Part shown: positions 8,277 through 17,789 of the stretch, one piece after another
How the letters are laid out: each line of letters opens with the position of its first letter
Position numbering within the stretch: position 1 is the stretch's first letter
Source: Clostridia bacterium
GTDB lineage: Bacteria > Bacillota > Clostridia > Oscillospirales > SIG627
DNA length: 64,000 nucleotides
Assembly (NCBI GenBank): GCA_017517325.1
Contig: JAFWZW010000023.1
Coordinates: 62,001 to 126,000, forward strand
Reading direction: 5' to 3'
Notes under the pieces: model-generated
Database searches by the model: none
Seen by the model: only the letters and a program-made list of their open reading frames with translations
Told to the model about the DNA's origin: nothing
Translations under genes and position numbers: made by a program

Positions 8277-10030
8277 TATGAATTGCTTCCTTCTGCCTTC
8301 GTGGTGGTTGTGGGGGCTGTGGTCGTAGTGGGAGGAGGATCCTTGGGTCCAAGGCTTATGACCAGGTCAACGGTGGTATATTTTTGAGCCGCCTGTTCAC
8401 CGGGGGCAACGCTCTGCCTTACTACCAAGCCTTCGGGAATATCGGCGTGCTCGCGGGTAATATTGCCTGCTGCAAAGCCGCTTCCCTCAAGAAGAACTTT
8501 GGCGCGCTCTTCGGTTTCACCAATGACTGATACCATAGGGGCATACGTAGTTTGGGCACCCTTGGAGACTACCAGATGGACGGTTTCTCCGTTTTTCAAA
8601 ACGGTGCCTGCCGCAGGTGTGTAGGAAATGATATGTCCCTGAATCACTTCGTTGTGGAACTGTTCCTCCACCGTGACGATAATGCCTAAATTCTGCAGGC
8701 GGATCAAAGCCGAACGATATTCCTGGTTGGTAAGATCTTCCAGAGTAAAGCTGCTCTTGCCCACGGAGACTTGAACCTTGATCTCCACGTTCATATTATC
8801 GTTGGCGATCTTTCGGATCTGTCCTGCCCGCGGATCCTGCACGGCGATCTGCCCTGCGGCAAATACGTCGTTGTTCACTTGGGTAACGTCGAGAACGATG
8901 TTCTGGGCTTCCAAGCTTGCCCGCAGGTCATCGGTCAACTCCTGTCCCACCAGGTTGGGAATGGGTATGGTGATGGTATGGTCCTCGCTGGTCATATCGA
9001 TCAGGGAAGAAAGAAGGATCACCCCTGCTACCGCCAGTACCATTACGAAGGCGGTGAATACGCCCATTACGATGGGGAAGAGTGTAAGGGGAGGTGCCTT
9101 CACTTTTTTTCGTTCTTTCATAGGCTCTGTGATAATCTCTTCGGTGGGTTTGCTCACGGTACCTGCTTCCTCAAAGACAACCGTTTTGTCTCTGCGGATG
9201 ATCTCGCAGGCACGGAGCATGGATTTGGCAGAGCGGAAACGCTCTTCCGGTGCCTTGTTCATAGCTCTCATAATGATCTGCTCCAGCCCCTGCGGGATCT
9301 TGGGATCGATCTTTCTGGGGCGAACGGGAGCGGTGTTCACCTGCATCATAGCGATGGAAAGGGGCGTATCTCCCTCAAAGGGTAGTCTGCCCGTTGCCAT
9401 TTCATAAAGCATAACGCCGGTGGAATATATGTCTGAGGAAAAGGTAGTGGTTTTTCCGCTTGCCTGTTCAGGGGAAATGTAATAGACCGTTCCCATCGCG
9501 ACCCCTGCGTTTCCTTGATTGTTGTCGCTGATCTGGGCGATGCCGAAGTCCGTTACCTTTAATTTGCCCCCTGCCTGAACCATAATGTTCTGAGGCTTGA
9601 TATCGCGGTGTACCACGCCCTTTTCGTGGGCGTGCTGAAGGGCGGAGAGGATCTGAATGGTAAAGTCAAGGCTTTTTTCCAGTCCAAGGGGGCCGTTTCG
9701 CTTCATATATTCCCGCAGGGTAATGCCCTCAATGTATTCCATGACCAGGTATTTCGTTTTACCGGTGAAGGCAACGTCGTAAATATCAACGATGTGATCG
9801 TTGGAAAGGAGCGCAATGGCGCGGGATTCGTTGACGAAGCGGCGAACGGACGCAGAATCACCCTCGTGCTTTTCGTTGAGCATCTTAATGGCAACGATAC
9901 GGTTTTTCAGGCGATCCTTCGCCTTCAGTACCACCGCCATACCGCCGATCCCCTTTACCTGCAGGATCTCGTAGCGGTCGTCAATGACCTTTCCTATCAG
10001 ATGGTCGTATTTGGTTTGAGAGGAATCCAT
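8276..10030 (-). CDS. prkC: PASTA-domain Ser/Thr protein kinase PrkC/Stk1
   Basis: A 584-residue receptor kinase. The Hanks-type kinase domain spans about residues 20-275, with a glycine loop (GIGGMA), Lys48 in VAIK, HRD at 141-143 and DFG at 161-163. One membrane helix lies at about 317-340, followed by three extracellular PASTA repeats at about 354-425, 426-491 and 495-561, and a threonine-rich tail. PASTA domains bind muropeptides or lipid II, and in Bacillus the kinase signals spore exit from dormancy and wall stress (family knowledge). It sits 21 bases after the cognate phosphatase prpC. Confidence 0.97.
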   Translation of the reverse strand: MDSSQTKYDHLIGKVIDDRYEILQVKGIGGMAVVLKAKDRLKNRIVAIKMLNEKHEGDSASVRRFVNESRAIALLSNDHIVDIYDVAFTGKTKYLVMEYIEGITLREYMKRNGPLGLEKSLDFTIQILSALQHAHEKGVVHRDIKPQNIMVQAGGKLKVTDFGIAQISDNNQGNAGVAMGTVYYISPEQASGKTTTFSSDIYSTGVMLYEMATGRLPFEGDTPLSIAMMQVNTAPVRPRKIDPKIPQGLEQIIMRAMNKAPEERFRSAKSMLRACEIIRRDKTVVFEEAGTVSKPTEEIITEPMKERKKVKAPPLTLFPIVMGVFTAFVMVLAVAGVILLSSLIDMTSEDHTITIPIPNLVGQELTDDLRASLEAQNIVLDVTQVNNDVFAAGQIAVQDPRAGQIRKIANDNMNVEIKVQVSVGKSSFTLEDLTNQEYRSALIRLQNLGIIVTVEEQFHNEVIQGHIISYTPAAGTVLKNGETVHLVVSKGAQTTYAPMVSVIGETEERAKVLLEGSGFAAGNITREHADIPEGLVVRQSVAPGEQAAQKYTTVDLVISLGPKDPPPTTTTAPTTTTKAEGSNS

Positions 10031-10051
10031 ATTCGATCTCCTTTTCAGCCT

Positions 10052-10831
10052 TTAGAGTTTGATCACCACGGCGGTAATGTTATCGGCACCGCCCTGGTGG
10101 TTGGCATATTCGATAAATAACTCCGCTTTTTCGCGGCAGCTTAGGGGGCTTTCCAGGGTTTTGAGAAAAAATTCCTCGTTGTAATAATTGGAAAGACCGT
10201 CACTGCAAAGAAGCAGCATTCCGTCGGTAAACGGGAAGGAGGCAACGTCAGCCTCTACCGTTTCATCCACACCCAGCGCGCGGAGGATCACGTGGCGGTT
10301 AGGGTGAGTCTGTGCTTCCTCCTCCGTGATCCTTCCTTCATCCACAAGGCTTTGCACCAGGGAATGGTCACGGGTGAGCTGGGAAAGCTTACCGTCCTTG
10401 GCGTAATAAATGCGGCTGTCACCGATGTTGGTGGTGACCACCCCGGTGGGGGTGACGACGCAGGCGGTGAGGGTGGTTCCCATTCCGCGAAGGGAAGGGT
10501 CAGCTTCGGCGGTGTTGTAGATCTCCGCATTGGCAACGGCTACGGATTTGGTTATATAGTCGGAAATCCGCAGCTCGGGGAAAGAGGGGCAAGGAACACC
10601 GAATTCGGGAATGTCGCCCAGAAAGACGAAGCTTAAAGCCGAATTGATATAGCGTGCAAGCTTTTTGTTGTAGGTTTGAACGCCCAGAGCACTGGCGATG
10701 TTTCCGCCGTTGGCACCGCCCATTCCGTCACAAACCGTAGCCAAGAGCAGATTCCCTGCGATCTTCACCTGAAAGGCATCCTGATTGTTACTGCGGCGAA
10801 GGCCTTGGTCGGTGGCACCGTAATATTCCAT
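10052..10831 (-). CDS. prpC: PP2C-type protein phosphatase PrpC/Stp
   Basis: A 259-residue metal-dependent Ser/Thr phosphatase that reverses PrkC phosphorylation. PP2C motifs appear in order: RSNNQDAF, CDGMGGANGG, GDSRIYY, DHSLVQSLVDEG, CSDGLSNY and the C-terminal GGADNITAVV, with the metal-binding aspartates intact. The start at 10831 is chosen because AAGGAG precedes it at good spacing and the protein then begins MEYYGATDQG as in relatives; a longer frame runs into rlmN. An insert of about 25 residues around FVFLGDIPEFGVPCPSFPEL follows the second motif and is longer than in Bacillus PrpC. Confidence 0.96.
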   Translation of the reverse strand: MEYYGATDQGLRRSNNQDAFQVKIAGNLLLATVCDGMGGANGGNIASALGVQTYNKKLARYINSALSFVFLGDIPEFGVPCPSFPELRISDYITKSVAVANAEIYNTAEADPSLRGMGTTLTACVVTPTGVVTTNIGDSRIYYAKDGKLSQLTRDHSLVQSLVDEGRITEEEAQTHPNRHVILRALGVDETVEADVASFPFTDGMLLLCSDGLSNYYNEEFFLKTLESPLSCREKAELFIEYANHQGGADNITAVVIKL

Positions 10832-10841
10832 ATCGGTCTCC

Positions 10842-11891
10842 TTACTGTAGTTGCTTTTCTCTGCGGAGCTGTCCGCAGGCTGCTTCAATATCGGCGCCTA
10901 AAGTGCGCCGTATGGTGGCGTTGATGCCGCCCTTTTGAAGCTCTTTGGCAAAGGCTTCCATCTTTTTTCGGTCGCCCGGCTGAAAATCCGTTTCCTTGGT
11001 GGGGTTAACGGGAATGAGATTTAAGTGATTCATCCAGCCACCCAAAAGGCCGATCAGTTCTTTTACCCGCTCCGAGGTATCGTTGACTCCGGCAATAACT
11101 GCGTATTCAAAGGAGATCCTTCTGCCGGTGACAAGGGTGTATTCGCGGCAGACCTCCATCAATTCCCACAAAGGATAGCGGCGGTTAATGGGCATCAGAT
11201 CCGAGCGGAGCGCAGAGTTTGAAGCGTGCAGGGAAATGGAAAGGGTAATGGGGAGCTCTTCCTGCATCAGCTTTCGGATCTGGGGGATCAGCCCGCAGGT
11301 GGAAAGAGAAATATTGCGGTAGCCGATACCGAACAGCTCTTTGGCGTTAGCAAGCTTCAGGAAGCGAATTACGTTATCGTAATTATCCAGCGGCTCTCCG
11401 ATCCCCATCAGGACCACGTGCCCGATGCGAAATTCGGGGTCGAGCCTTCGTTTATCACGGGTGATCTCCACCATCTGCAAAAGGATCTCTCCTGCAGAAA
11501 GCTGGCGGCAGAAGCCCGCCTTGGTGGAGGCGCAAAAGCGGCACCCCATTTTACATCCCACTTGTGTGGAAAGACAAACGCTGTAGCCGTGCTTATAGGA
11601 AAGCAAAACGCTTTCTACGTATTCACCGTCAGGCAGGGTAAAGAGGTATTTCGTGGTCCCGTCGATCTTTGAAACGAGACTTTCCACCTCTGCCATATTG
11701 TCTAAACGAAAGATCGAATCCAGCTTTTCCCGCAGAGGCTTGGAAAGATTTGTCATCTCCTGAAAAGAAGCGGCGCCTTTTTCCAGCCAGGAAAGGATCT
11801 GCCCCGCCCGATATGCCTCGATCCCGTTTTCTTTTAAGATTTCCTTTAATTCGTGAGGCAAAAGGGAGCGAAGCTCTGTTTTTTCTATCAT
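10842..11891 (-). CDS. rlmN: Dual-specificity RNA methyltransferase RlmN
   Basis: A 349-residue radical SAM enzyme that methylates C2 of A2503 in 23S rRNA and A37 of some tRNAs. The radical SAM cluster motif is CKMGCRFC, with GIGEPLDNY following as the SAM-binding strand, and the resting methyl-carrier cysteine is in the late TLGADIEAACGQL segment. The start overlaps the end of rsmB by four bases, so translation is probably coupled. It lies mid-operon between rsmB and prpC, as in many Firmicutes. Confidence 0.97.
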   Translation of the reverse strand: MIEKTELRSLLPHELKEILKENGIEAYRAGQILSWLEKGAASFQEMTNLSKPLREKLDSIFRLDNMAEVESLVSKIDGTTKYLFTLPDGEYVESVLLSYKHGYSVCLSTQVGCKMGCRFCASTKAGFCRQLSAGEILLQMVEITRDKRRLDPEFRIGHVVLMGIGEPLDNYDNVIRFLKLANAKELFGIGYRNISLSTCGLIPQIRKLMQEELPITLSISLHASNSALRSDLMPINRRYPLWELMEVCREYTLVTGRRISFEYAVIAGVNDTSERVKELIGLLGGWMNHLNLIPVNPTKETDFQPGDRKKMEAFAKELQKGGINATIRRTLGADIEAACGQLRREKQLQ

Positions 11892-13177
11892 AAAAGTTTC
11901 TCCAGACGGTCACAGAAAAAGCCGTCGTTTTCCCCGCCCACGGGGAAAATGGTCTCTGCCTCGCCGCACCTCCGAAAATCGGGGTTGCGGGAAAGAAAGG
12001 CTTCTGTTACCTCTTCGTTTTCTTTTGGGTTTAAGGTGCAGGTGGAATAAACCAGAAGACCACCGGGCTTCAGAGCCGCGGCACCTTGCTCCAGGATCGC
12101 CAACTGCAATGAGGGAAGCGATTCCCCCTCTTCTCGGGCTTTGTGACGTATGTCTGGCTTTTTGGCAATGACGCCATATCCGGAACAGGGCACGTCACAG
12201 ATCACACGGTCAAAGGAAGCGATACGTTGGGGAGCAGGCAGGGAGGAATCCCCCGAAGCGGTTTGAATGGAGGAGATCCCCAAGCGCACGGCGCCCTCTG
12301 CGATCAGGGGAAGGCGGTTTGGGTGAAGCTCAAGGGAAAGGACCTCCCCCTTATCTTCCATATCAATAGCGGCACCGAAGCTTTTGCCGCCGGGGGCGGC
12401 GCAAAGATCCAGTACCCGATGCCCCGGCTTTGCTTCTAACAGATCCACCGCCCGTGCGGCGGCAGCATCCTGAACGAAAAAGAGGCCTTCCTCAAAGCCG
12501 GGCAGCTTTGAGGGGGTCACGCTCTCTTCCAGAGTCAGGGCGTTTTTGCAAAGGGGATTTTGGTGGTGACCGATCCCAAGCTCCGTTAAAGCTGCGCTCA
12601 CTCGGGAAAGGGTGCTTTTTAAGGTGTTGATACGCAGGGTCAGAGGGGCGCGCTTGTTTTGCGCCTCCATAATGGCAAGGCACGTATCCTTCCCGTAGGC
12701 TTCCTGCCAAAGGCTGACAAGATAGCGGGGATAACCGTATCGAAGAGCAAGCCCCTTTTTTCCGGGCAAATCCAAATAGGAAAATACCGTTTCCTTTTCT
12801 CCGGAAATGCGGCGCAGTACGGCGTTGATCAGGGAGAGTGCGGCGGGGGCGTAGCGTTTTGCCAGCTCGCCCGCTTCAAAAATGGCCGCGCGGTCAGGGA
12901 TCCGATCCAGATACAGGATCTGATAGGCGCCCAGCTCCAAAATGCAAAGCACCTCTGCTTCCATGGTGTGCAGGGGGCTTGAGGAAATGCGGGAGAGAAG
13001 GTAATCCAGCGTGATCTTTTTTTCGATCACGCCTAAATAAAGCTGACTGTAAAGAGCCCGATCCTCAGGGGAGAGGGTGGCGGATCTTAAGGTGGAATCC
13101 AGCTCTAAATTGGAAAAAGCACCGCATTTCGTGCTTTTGATCAGGGAGAGCAGTGCGGCCTTCCGTGCACGATTCAT
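11888..13177 (-). CDS. rsmB: 16S rRNA m5C967 methyltransferase RsmB
   Basis: A 429-residue protein with an N-terminal NusB-like helical domain (about residues 1-140) and a C-terminal SAM-dependent RNA m5C methyltransferase domain. Visible motifs are the SAM loop DLCAAPGGKS, the PCSGYG motif IV with its cysteine, and the catalytic cysteine in YSTCTLNPKENE. It overlaps fmt at its start and rlmN at its end by four bases each, consistent with tight translational coupling. Gene order fmt-rsmB-rlmN is the Bacillus order. Confidence 0.96.
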   Translation of the reverse strand: MNRARKAALLSLIKSTKCGAFSNLELDSTLRSATLSPEDRALYSQLYLGVIEKKITLDYLLSRISSSPLHTMEAEVLCILELGAYQILYLDRIPDRAAIFEAGELAKRYAPAALSLINAVLRRISGEKETVFSYLDLPGKKGLALRYGYPRYLVSLWQEAYGKDTCLAIMEAQNKRAPLTLRINTLKSTLSRVSAALTELGIGHHQNPLCKNALTLEESVTPSKLPGFEEGLFFVQDAAAARAVDLLEAKPGHRVLDLCAAPGGKSFGAAIDMEDKGEVLSLELHPNRLPLIAEGAVRLGISSIQTASGDSSLPAPQRIASFDRVICDVPCSGYGVIAKKPDIRHKAREEGESLPSLQLAILEQGAAALKPGGLLVYSTCTLNPKENEEVTEAFLSRNPDFRRCGEAETIFPVGGENDGFFCDRLEKLL

Positions 13178-14115
13178 TGGAGAATATCTCCTAAATTCAG
13201 TTTTCTGCCGTTGACCGCATCCAAAGCGTTCATTCTGCCTTTTCCTTCAGGCTGGATCAGCCCCAAGGCAACGGCGCCGTCGACGGTCTTTACCAGTACC
13301 TGCGGCTTTACGGCAAGGATCTGCCCCGGTACACCCTCAAGCTCCGTTTCGGCGGCGGTGGCAGAAAAGATCTTTAAAAGCTGTCCGTCTGCGGTGTGGC
13401 ACAGAGCGCAGGGAATGGGGGAGAGGCCGCGAATGGTGGCCAGTACCTGCTTCGTATTCTTGTAAAAGGAAAGCTCCTGATCCTCGCGGGTGATCTTTCC
13501 TGCGTAAGTGGAAAGGGAATCGTCTTGGGGAATGGGCTGAAGTCTTTTCGCCCAGATATCGGGCAGGAGAGAAAGGAGCAGGTCACGCCCCATTTCGGCC
13601 AAGCGTTCAAAGAGCTCACCCACACATTCGTCTTCACCGATGGGGGTGCTGCAGGTCTTCAGCATATCTCCCGTATCCAGCCCCTCATCCATTTGCATAA
13701 TGGTAACGCCGGTAACGGCATCTCCCTCTAAAATGGCACGGTTAATGGGGGCCGCACCACGATGACGGGGCAAAAGGGAAGCGTGAATGTTCACACAGCC
13801 GAAGCGTGGGCCGTGGATCACGTATGGAGGGAGGATCAGTCCGTAAGATGCCACCACAACAAGATCGGCATCCAAAGCCAGAAACTGCGCCTTTGCCTCC
13901 TCCTCTTTCAGGGAATGAGGCTGATAAAGGGGCAATTCTTTTTCTTTTGCAAACAGAGCAACGCAACCGTCCTTTTCTTTCATACCGCGCCCTGCTTTTT
14001 TTGCTTCCTTGGTGTAAACGGCGAGGGTATCTCCTTCTTCCAAATGCTCCCAAAGGCCTTGCAGTGCGGTGAGTGCAAAGGGGCCGGTGCCCATAAAAAT
14101 CAGTTTCTTATTCAT
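13174..14115 (-). CDS. fmt: Methionyl-tRNA formyltransferase
   Basis: A 313-residue enzyme that transfers a formyl group from 10-formyl-THF to the initiator Met-tRNA. The catalytic-domain signature is HASLLPRHRGAAPINRAI, with the formyl-binding Asn-His pair (VNIHASL) and the downstream DTGDML loop. The C-terminal OB domain that contacts tRNA follows. It starts inside the last bases of def (8-base overlap), pairing the formylating and deformylating enzymes in one unit. Confidence 0.97.
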   Translation of the reverse strand: MNKKLIFMGTGPFALTALQGLWEHLEEGDTLAVYTKEAKKAGRGMKEKDGCVALFAKEKELPLYQPHSLKEEEAKAQFLALDADLVVVASYGLILPPYVIHGPRFGCVNIHASLLPRHRGAAPINRAILEGDAVTGVTIMQMDEGLDTGDMLKTCSTPIGEDECVGELFERLAEMGRDLLLSLLPDIWAKRLQPIPQDDSLSTYAGKITREDQELSFYKNTKQVLATIRGLSPIPCALCHTADGQLLKIFSATAAETELEGVPGQILAVKPQVLVKTVDGAVALGLIQPEGKGRMNALDAVNGRKLNLGDILQ

Positions 14116-14581
14116 ATTCCTTCATTTCCTCGGGGGAAAGGATGCGGCAGTCCTCGTCGTAAAAGAGCTTGCCCTGCAAATGATCCATTTCGTGGCAGAT
14201 GGCCTTTGCCAAAAAGCCCTCTGCCTTCTTGCGGACTGTTTTGCCCTCGCGGGTCAGGGTCTCCACTTCCACCTTCAGGGGGCGTTTGCGGATGCCCCAT
14301 TTGCCGGGGCAAGAAAGGCACCCCTCCAGATCCTCCTGCTCGCCTTTGGCAGAAAGGAGTTTTGGGTTGATCAATTCCAGCTGATCTTCACCCGTGTCGA
14401 TGACGATCACCTGCTTTAATTTTCCGATCTGAACGGCGGCAAGTCCTACGCCGCCCGCCTTCTCCATGGTTTCCTTCATATCGTCAAGGAGGATCAGGAG
14501 CTTTTCGTCGATCTTATCAACGGGTTTTGATTTCTTGCGGAGGATCTCGTCTCCGTCTTTTACAATGTTCAGGATTGCCAT
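14108..14581 (-). CDS. def: Peptide deformylase
   Basis: A 157-residue metallohydrolase that removes formyl groups from nascent proteins. All three family motifs are intact: GVGLAAVQIG (motif I), EGCLSCPG (motif II, with the metal-binding cysteine) and CHEMDHLQG (motif III, with two metal-binding histidines and the catalytic glutamate). The length and EGCLS form fit the short, type I deformylases. It lies between priA and fmt, the usual place. Confidence 0.97.
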   Translation of the reverse strand: MAILNIVKDGDEILRKKSKPVDKIDEKLLILLDDMKETMEKAGGVGLAAVQIGKLKQVIVIDTGEDQLELINPKLLSAKGEQEDLEGCLSCPGKWGIRKRPLKVEVETLTREGKTVRKKAEGFLAKAICHEMDHLQGKLFYDEDCRILSPEEMKEYE

Positions 14582-14592
14582 AGGGGTTCCTT

Positions 14593-16836
14593 TCAGATCA
14601 AGCCCGGGCCGATATCCAGCGTGATCTTGGCGCTCCCCGCGGAAGGATCCGAGATTTCCGTGAGAACGCGGTCGAACATAGCTCTGGTACGGGCGTTGTT
14701 TTTGTATTTGATAATAAACCGTTTTCGGTAAATGTTTTTCATTCTGTAAACGGGCGCGTTAAAGGGGCCGTAAACGATCAGCTTTACGTCGGAAAACTCG
14801 CCGCACAGCTCCCTTGAAAAAAGTTCGGCAAGCCTTTGGGCGCCCCGTGCCACCTCCACCTCTTTTTCGTGTGCCAGGGTAAAGACCGCCAACTGACAGA
14901 AGGGGGGGAATTGAAATGCCCGTCGCAGGGCGATCTCCCCTTCGTAAAAGGTTTCGAAATCCTGGGCGGCGGCTTGGGAGAATACGTTGTGGCGGGGGTT
15001 CAGAGTCTGGATCAGGGCTCTGCCCTTCTTTTCGGCTCTGCCCGCCCTTCCGATCACCTGCGTCAAAAGGGAGAAGGTATGCTCCGAAGCCCTGAAGTCG
15101 CTGAGGTAAAGGGCGCTGTCTGCCATTACGATGCCAACCAAGGTCACGTTGGGAAAATTATGCCCCTTGGCTACCATCTGGGTGCCGATGAGAATATCCG
15201 CCTCCCCGTTGCGGAAGGCTTCTAAAATGGTTTCGTGGGTGTCCTTGCCGGAAAGAGAATCGGAATCCAGCCGAAGGACCCTCGCTTCCGGAAATTCCTT
15301 CGCCAATTCCTCTTCTAATTGCTGAATGCCGTAGCCGTGGGGCACCAACCGCTCCGAATGACATTCGGGGCATTCCTTTGGGAGTGCCATGGCATAGCCG
15401 CAATAGTGACAGGAAAGTTTTTGCTGGGGGCCGTTGTGAAGGGTCATGGATACACTACAGTGAGGGCATTTTATGACGCTTCCGCAATCCAGGCAGGAAA
15501 CGAATCTTCGGTAGCCTCGGCGGTTCATCAATAAAATGCTTTGTTCTCTTGCCTCAAGATTGTGGCGGATCTCTTCCCGCAGTACCTGCCCCAACAAAAT
15601 TCCGGGGTTTTTTCGAAGGTCGGGCCGCAGATCAATGATCTGTACTTGGGGGAGGGTGGCGCTGCCGTAGCGCTCGGTCATGGTGACCAGAGAATAGGTG
15701 CCGCTTTTTGCTTTGTAGTAGGATTCAATATCCGGCGTGGCAGAGGCAAGAAGAAGCATAGCGCCGTTTTTTGCACAGCGGAAGCGGGCAACGTCACGGG
15801 CGTGGTATTTTAGCCCTGTTTCCGATTTGTAGCTGCCGTCCTGCTCTTCATCAATGACGATGAGCCCCAAATGAGAAACGGGCGCAAAGACCGCACTTCT
15901 GGTGCCCAGCACCACTTTCTTTTCTCCGCTTCGGATAGCGGCGTAGGTGTCCCTTCTCTCTCCCTCCGAAAGGGCAGAGTGAATGATGGCCACCCGATCG
16001 CCGAAGTGTTGAAACAAAAGACGTGCACTCTGCCCCGTCAGGGCAATTTCGGGAACCAGATAAATTACGGTCTTGCCCTGTGCCAGCGCGTGGTCGCACA
16101 GAGCCAGCATAACCTGAGTCTTACCGCTTCCCGTTACTCCGTGGAGCAGGGCGGCGCAGGGCTTGTCTGCATCCAGCTTTTCCCGCAAAAGGGAAAAGGC
16201 CTTTTCCTGCCCTGGGGAGAGCATGCTTTTCTTTGTTTGCTCTTTGGCAAAACTCTCCATAGGGTCTCGGGCAAATTCCCGCTGCTGGATCTCAAGAAGC
16301 CCCTTCTTTTCCAAAAAAGCGGCGGTGCCTGCATCCAGCCCGAACAGCTCGCGGCAGGTTTTTTCGGGGGCGGCTTCCACTAAATCAAGATAATCCAGCA
16401 GAGCCTGATATTTTTCTTTGTTCTTTCCACGGAAGCCCGCCAATGCGTTTTTGGGATCGACCCCTTCGCACCGCGCCAGAAAACGAAGGGTCTTAGCTTC
16501 CTTCCGATAGACCGGTGCGGGCAAAATGGCTCGGGCAGCGTCACCGAAGGTGCAGAAGATCTGCTCCTTTAGGTGGTCGCAGAGGGCGAGGAGCTCCTCC
16601 GTTAGAGCAATGTCCGACGGGAGTACCTGCAAAATGGGCTTCAGCTCCATTTCGGGTGTGGCTTCCGTTACGGTAGTTACCACCCCGTACCGCTCCCGAT
16701 TTCCTTTTCCAAAGGGGATTTTTACCACTGCACCGCGAAAAACAGGCTCCATGCCGGGGCAGAGATAGTCAAATTCTCTGTCCGTTGCTTTCGGTGTGGA
16801 AAGCAAACGCACCTTGGCAATTCGTACCTGCTCCAT
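14593..16836 (-). CDS. priA: Primosomal replication-restart helicase PriA
   Basis: A 747-residue superfamily 2 helicase that reloads the replisome at abandoned forks. Order: N-terminal DNA 3'-end binding domain, Walker A GVTGSGKTQ, the DEEQ box (DEEH in many relatives), then a cysteine-rich zinc module (CLDCG, CPHC, CHYC, CPEC) inserted between the two helicase lobes, and the late RAGRAEKKGRALIQT motif VI. All eight zinc cysteines are visible. It lies between rpoZ and def, the standard Firmicutes arrangement. Confidence 0.97.
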   Translation of the reverse strand: MEQVRIAKVRLLSTPKATDREFDYLCPGMEPVFRGAVVKIPFGKGNRERYGVVTTVTEATPEMELKPILQVLPSDIALTEELLALCDHLKEQIFCTFGDAARAILPAPVYRKEAKTLRFLARCEGVDPKNALAGFRGKNKEKYQALLDYLDLVEAAPEKTCRELFGLDAGTAAFLEKKGLLEIQQREFARDPMESFAKEQTKKSMLSPGQEKAFSLLREKLDADKPCAALLHGVTGSGKTQVMLALCDHALAQGKTVIYLVPEIALTGQSARLLFQHFGDRVAIIHSALSEGERRDTYAAIRSGEKKVVLGTRSAVFAPVSHLGLIVIDEEQDGSYKSETGLKYHARDVARFRCAKNGAMLLLASATPDIESYYKAKSGTYSLVTMTERYGSATLPQVQIIDLRPDLRKNPGILLGQVLREEIRHNLEAREQSILLMNRRGYRRFVSCLDCGSVIKCPHCSVSMTLHNGPQQKLSCHYCGYAMALPKECPECHSERLVPHGYGIQQLEEELAKEFPEARVLRLDSDSLSGKDTHETILEAFRNGEADILIGTQMVAKGHNFPNVTLVGIVMADSALYLSDFRASEHTFSLLTQVIGRAGRAEKKGRALIQTLNPRHNVFSQAAAQDFETFYEGEIALRRAFQFPPFCQLAVFTLAHEKEVEVARGAQRLAELFSRELCGEFSDVKLIVYGPFNAPVYRMKNIYRKRFIIKYKNNARTRAMFDRVLTEISDPSAGSAKITLDIGPGLI

Positions 16837-16859
16837 GGCTTCCTCCGTGGCTTTTATTA

Positions 16860-17114
16860 TTATTTTTCTTCGTTAACGACGATCTTGTATTCTCTGGTGT
16901 AAAGCTTTTCGATGGCTTCCTTTACAGGCTTTTCATTGGCCAATGCCTTCTTGGCAGAGGAGTAGGAAGAGAATTTGTCATCTCTGCTTTCCTGTACCTG
17001 ATTCTTTGCCAACTGCTCGTCGGTGATTCTTCTGGCACACTTGGCGGTGGCAATGGAAAGCATGTAGCGGTTTACTCCCTTGTCGGAAAGGTCGGCGATA
17101 GACGGATAGATCAT
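16860..17114 (-). CDS. rpoZ: RNA polymerase omega subunit
   Basis: An 84-residue protein with the omega pattern: an N-terminal MIYPSIADLSDKGVNRYML segment followed by SIATAKCARRI and a C-terminal tail (KPVKEAIEKLYTREYKIV). Omega helps fold and hold beta-prime. It lies between gmk and priA, its conserved position, and has a clear AGGAGG-like site (minus strand, just above 17115). Confidence 0.92.
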   Translation of the reverse strand: MIYPSIADLSDKGVNRYMLSIATAKCARRITDEQLAKNQVQESRDDKFSSYSSAKKALANEKPVKEAIEKLYTREYKIVVNEEK

Positions 17115-17168
17115 AGTAAGTTCCTCCTGAATTATAGTTCTGTTTTATTTAAATTTTAAATTGGGTAC

Positions 17169-17789
17169 TTATTGGTTCTGAAAGCTTGCAAGAAATGCGG
17201 CGCGATCCCGCACCAGAACGTCACTTTGGGTCTCACCCATTTCCACCAGCTCCACCACGGCGCGGGCGGCATCCTCAATGCGATTGTCAAAATTGATTAC
17301 GACGTTTTGGTAAAGCTCCGAGCGGAAGAGTTCCTCCTTTGCGGCACCAAGCCGCCTTTTGATGGAATCCTCCGTTTCGGTACCACGCCCGCGAAGCCTT
17401 GCTTCCAGGGTGGCAAAATCCGGCGGGGTCAGAAAGACGGAAAGGTGCTCGGGAAGCTTTTTCATCACCTGCTCGGCACCGTCGGTCTCGATCTCCAGCA
17501 CCGGTACGAACCCATCCTCGATCATTTGGAAAAACTGCTTTTTTGGGGTGCCGTAAAAGTTGCCGCAGTATTCCGTGTGCTCCAGAAAACCGTCCTCTGC
17601 GAGGGTGGCGAGAAACTCTTCTCTGGTAACGAAGTAATATTCTCTTCCGTTCTGCTCTCCCTCACGGGGGGCTCTGGTGGTCATGGAAACGCTGAGCCGA
17701 AGGGCGGGGCAGATCTCTCTTGCCCTTTTCAGTACGGTTCCTTTTCCGCATCCGGCGGAGCCGGAATAAATCAAAATGTTATGCTTCAT
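17169..17789 (-). CDS. gmk: Guanylate kinase
   Basis: A 206-residue nucleotide kinase converting GMP to GDP with ATP. The P-loop reads GSAGCGKGT; the GMP-binding segment SVSMTTRAPREGEQNGREYYFV and the lid REEFLATLAEDGFLEHTEYCGNFYGTP are complete. The start at 17789 gives the usual MK-N-ILIYSG N-terminus; an ATG four codons upstream (17801) is an alternative, and both lie within the end of remA. Overlap with remA suggests coupling. Gene order remA-gmk-rpoZ is typical. Confidence 0.95.
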   Translation of the reverse strand: MKHNILIYSGSAGCGKGTVLKRAREICPALRLSVSMTTRAPREGEQNGREYYFVTREEFLATLAEDGFLEHTEYCGNFYGTPKKQFFQMIEDGFVPVLEIETDGAEQVMKKLPEHLSVFLTPPDFATLEARLRGRGTETEDSIKRRLGAAKEELFRSELYQNVVINFDNRIEDAARAVVELVEMGETQSDVLVRDRAAFLASFQNQ

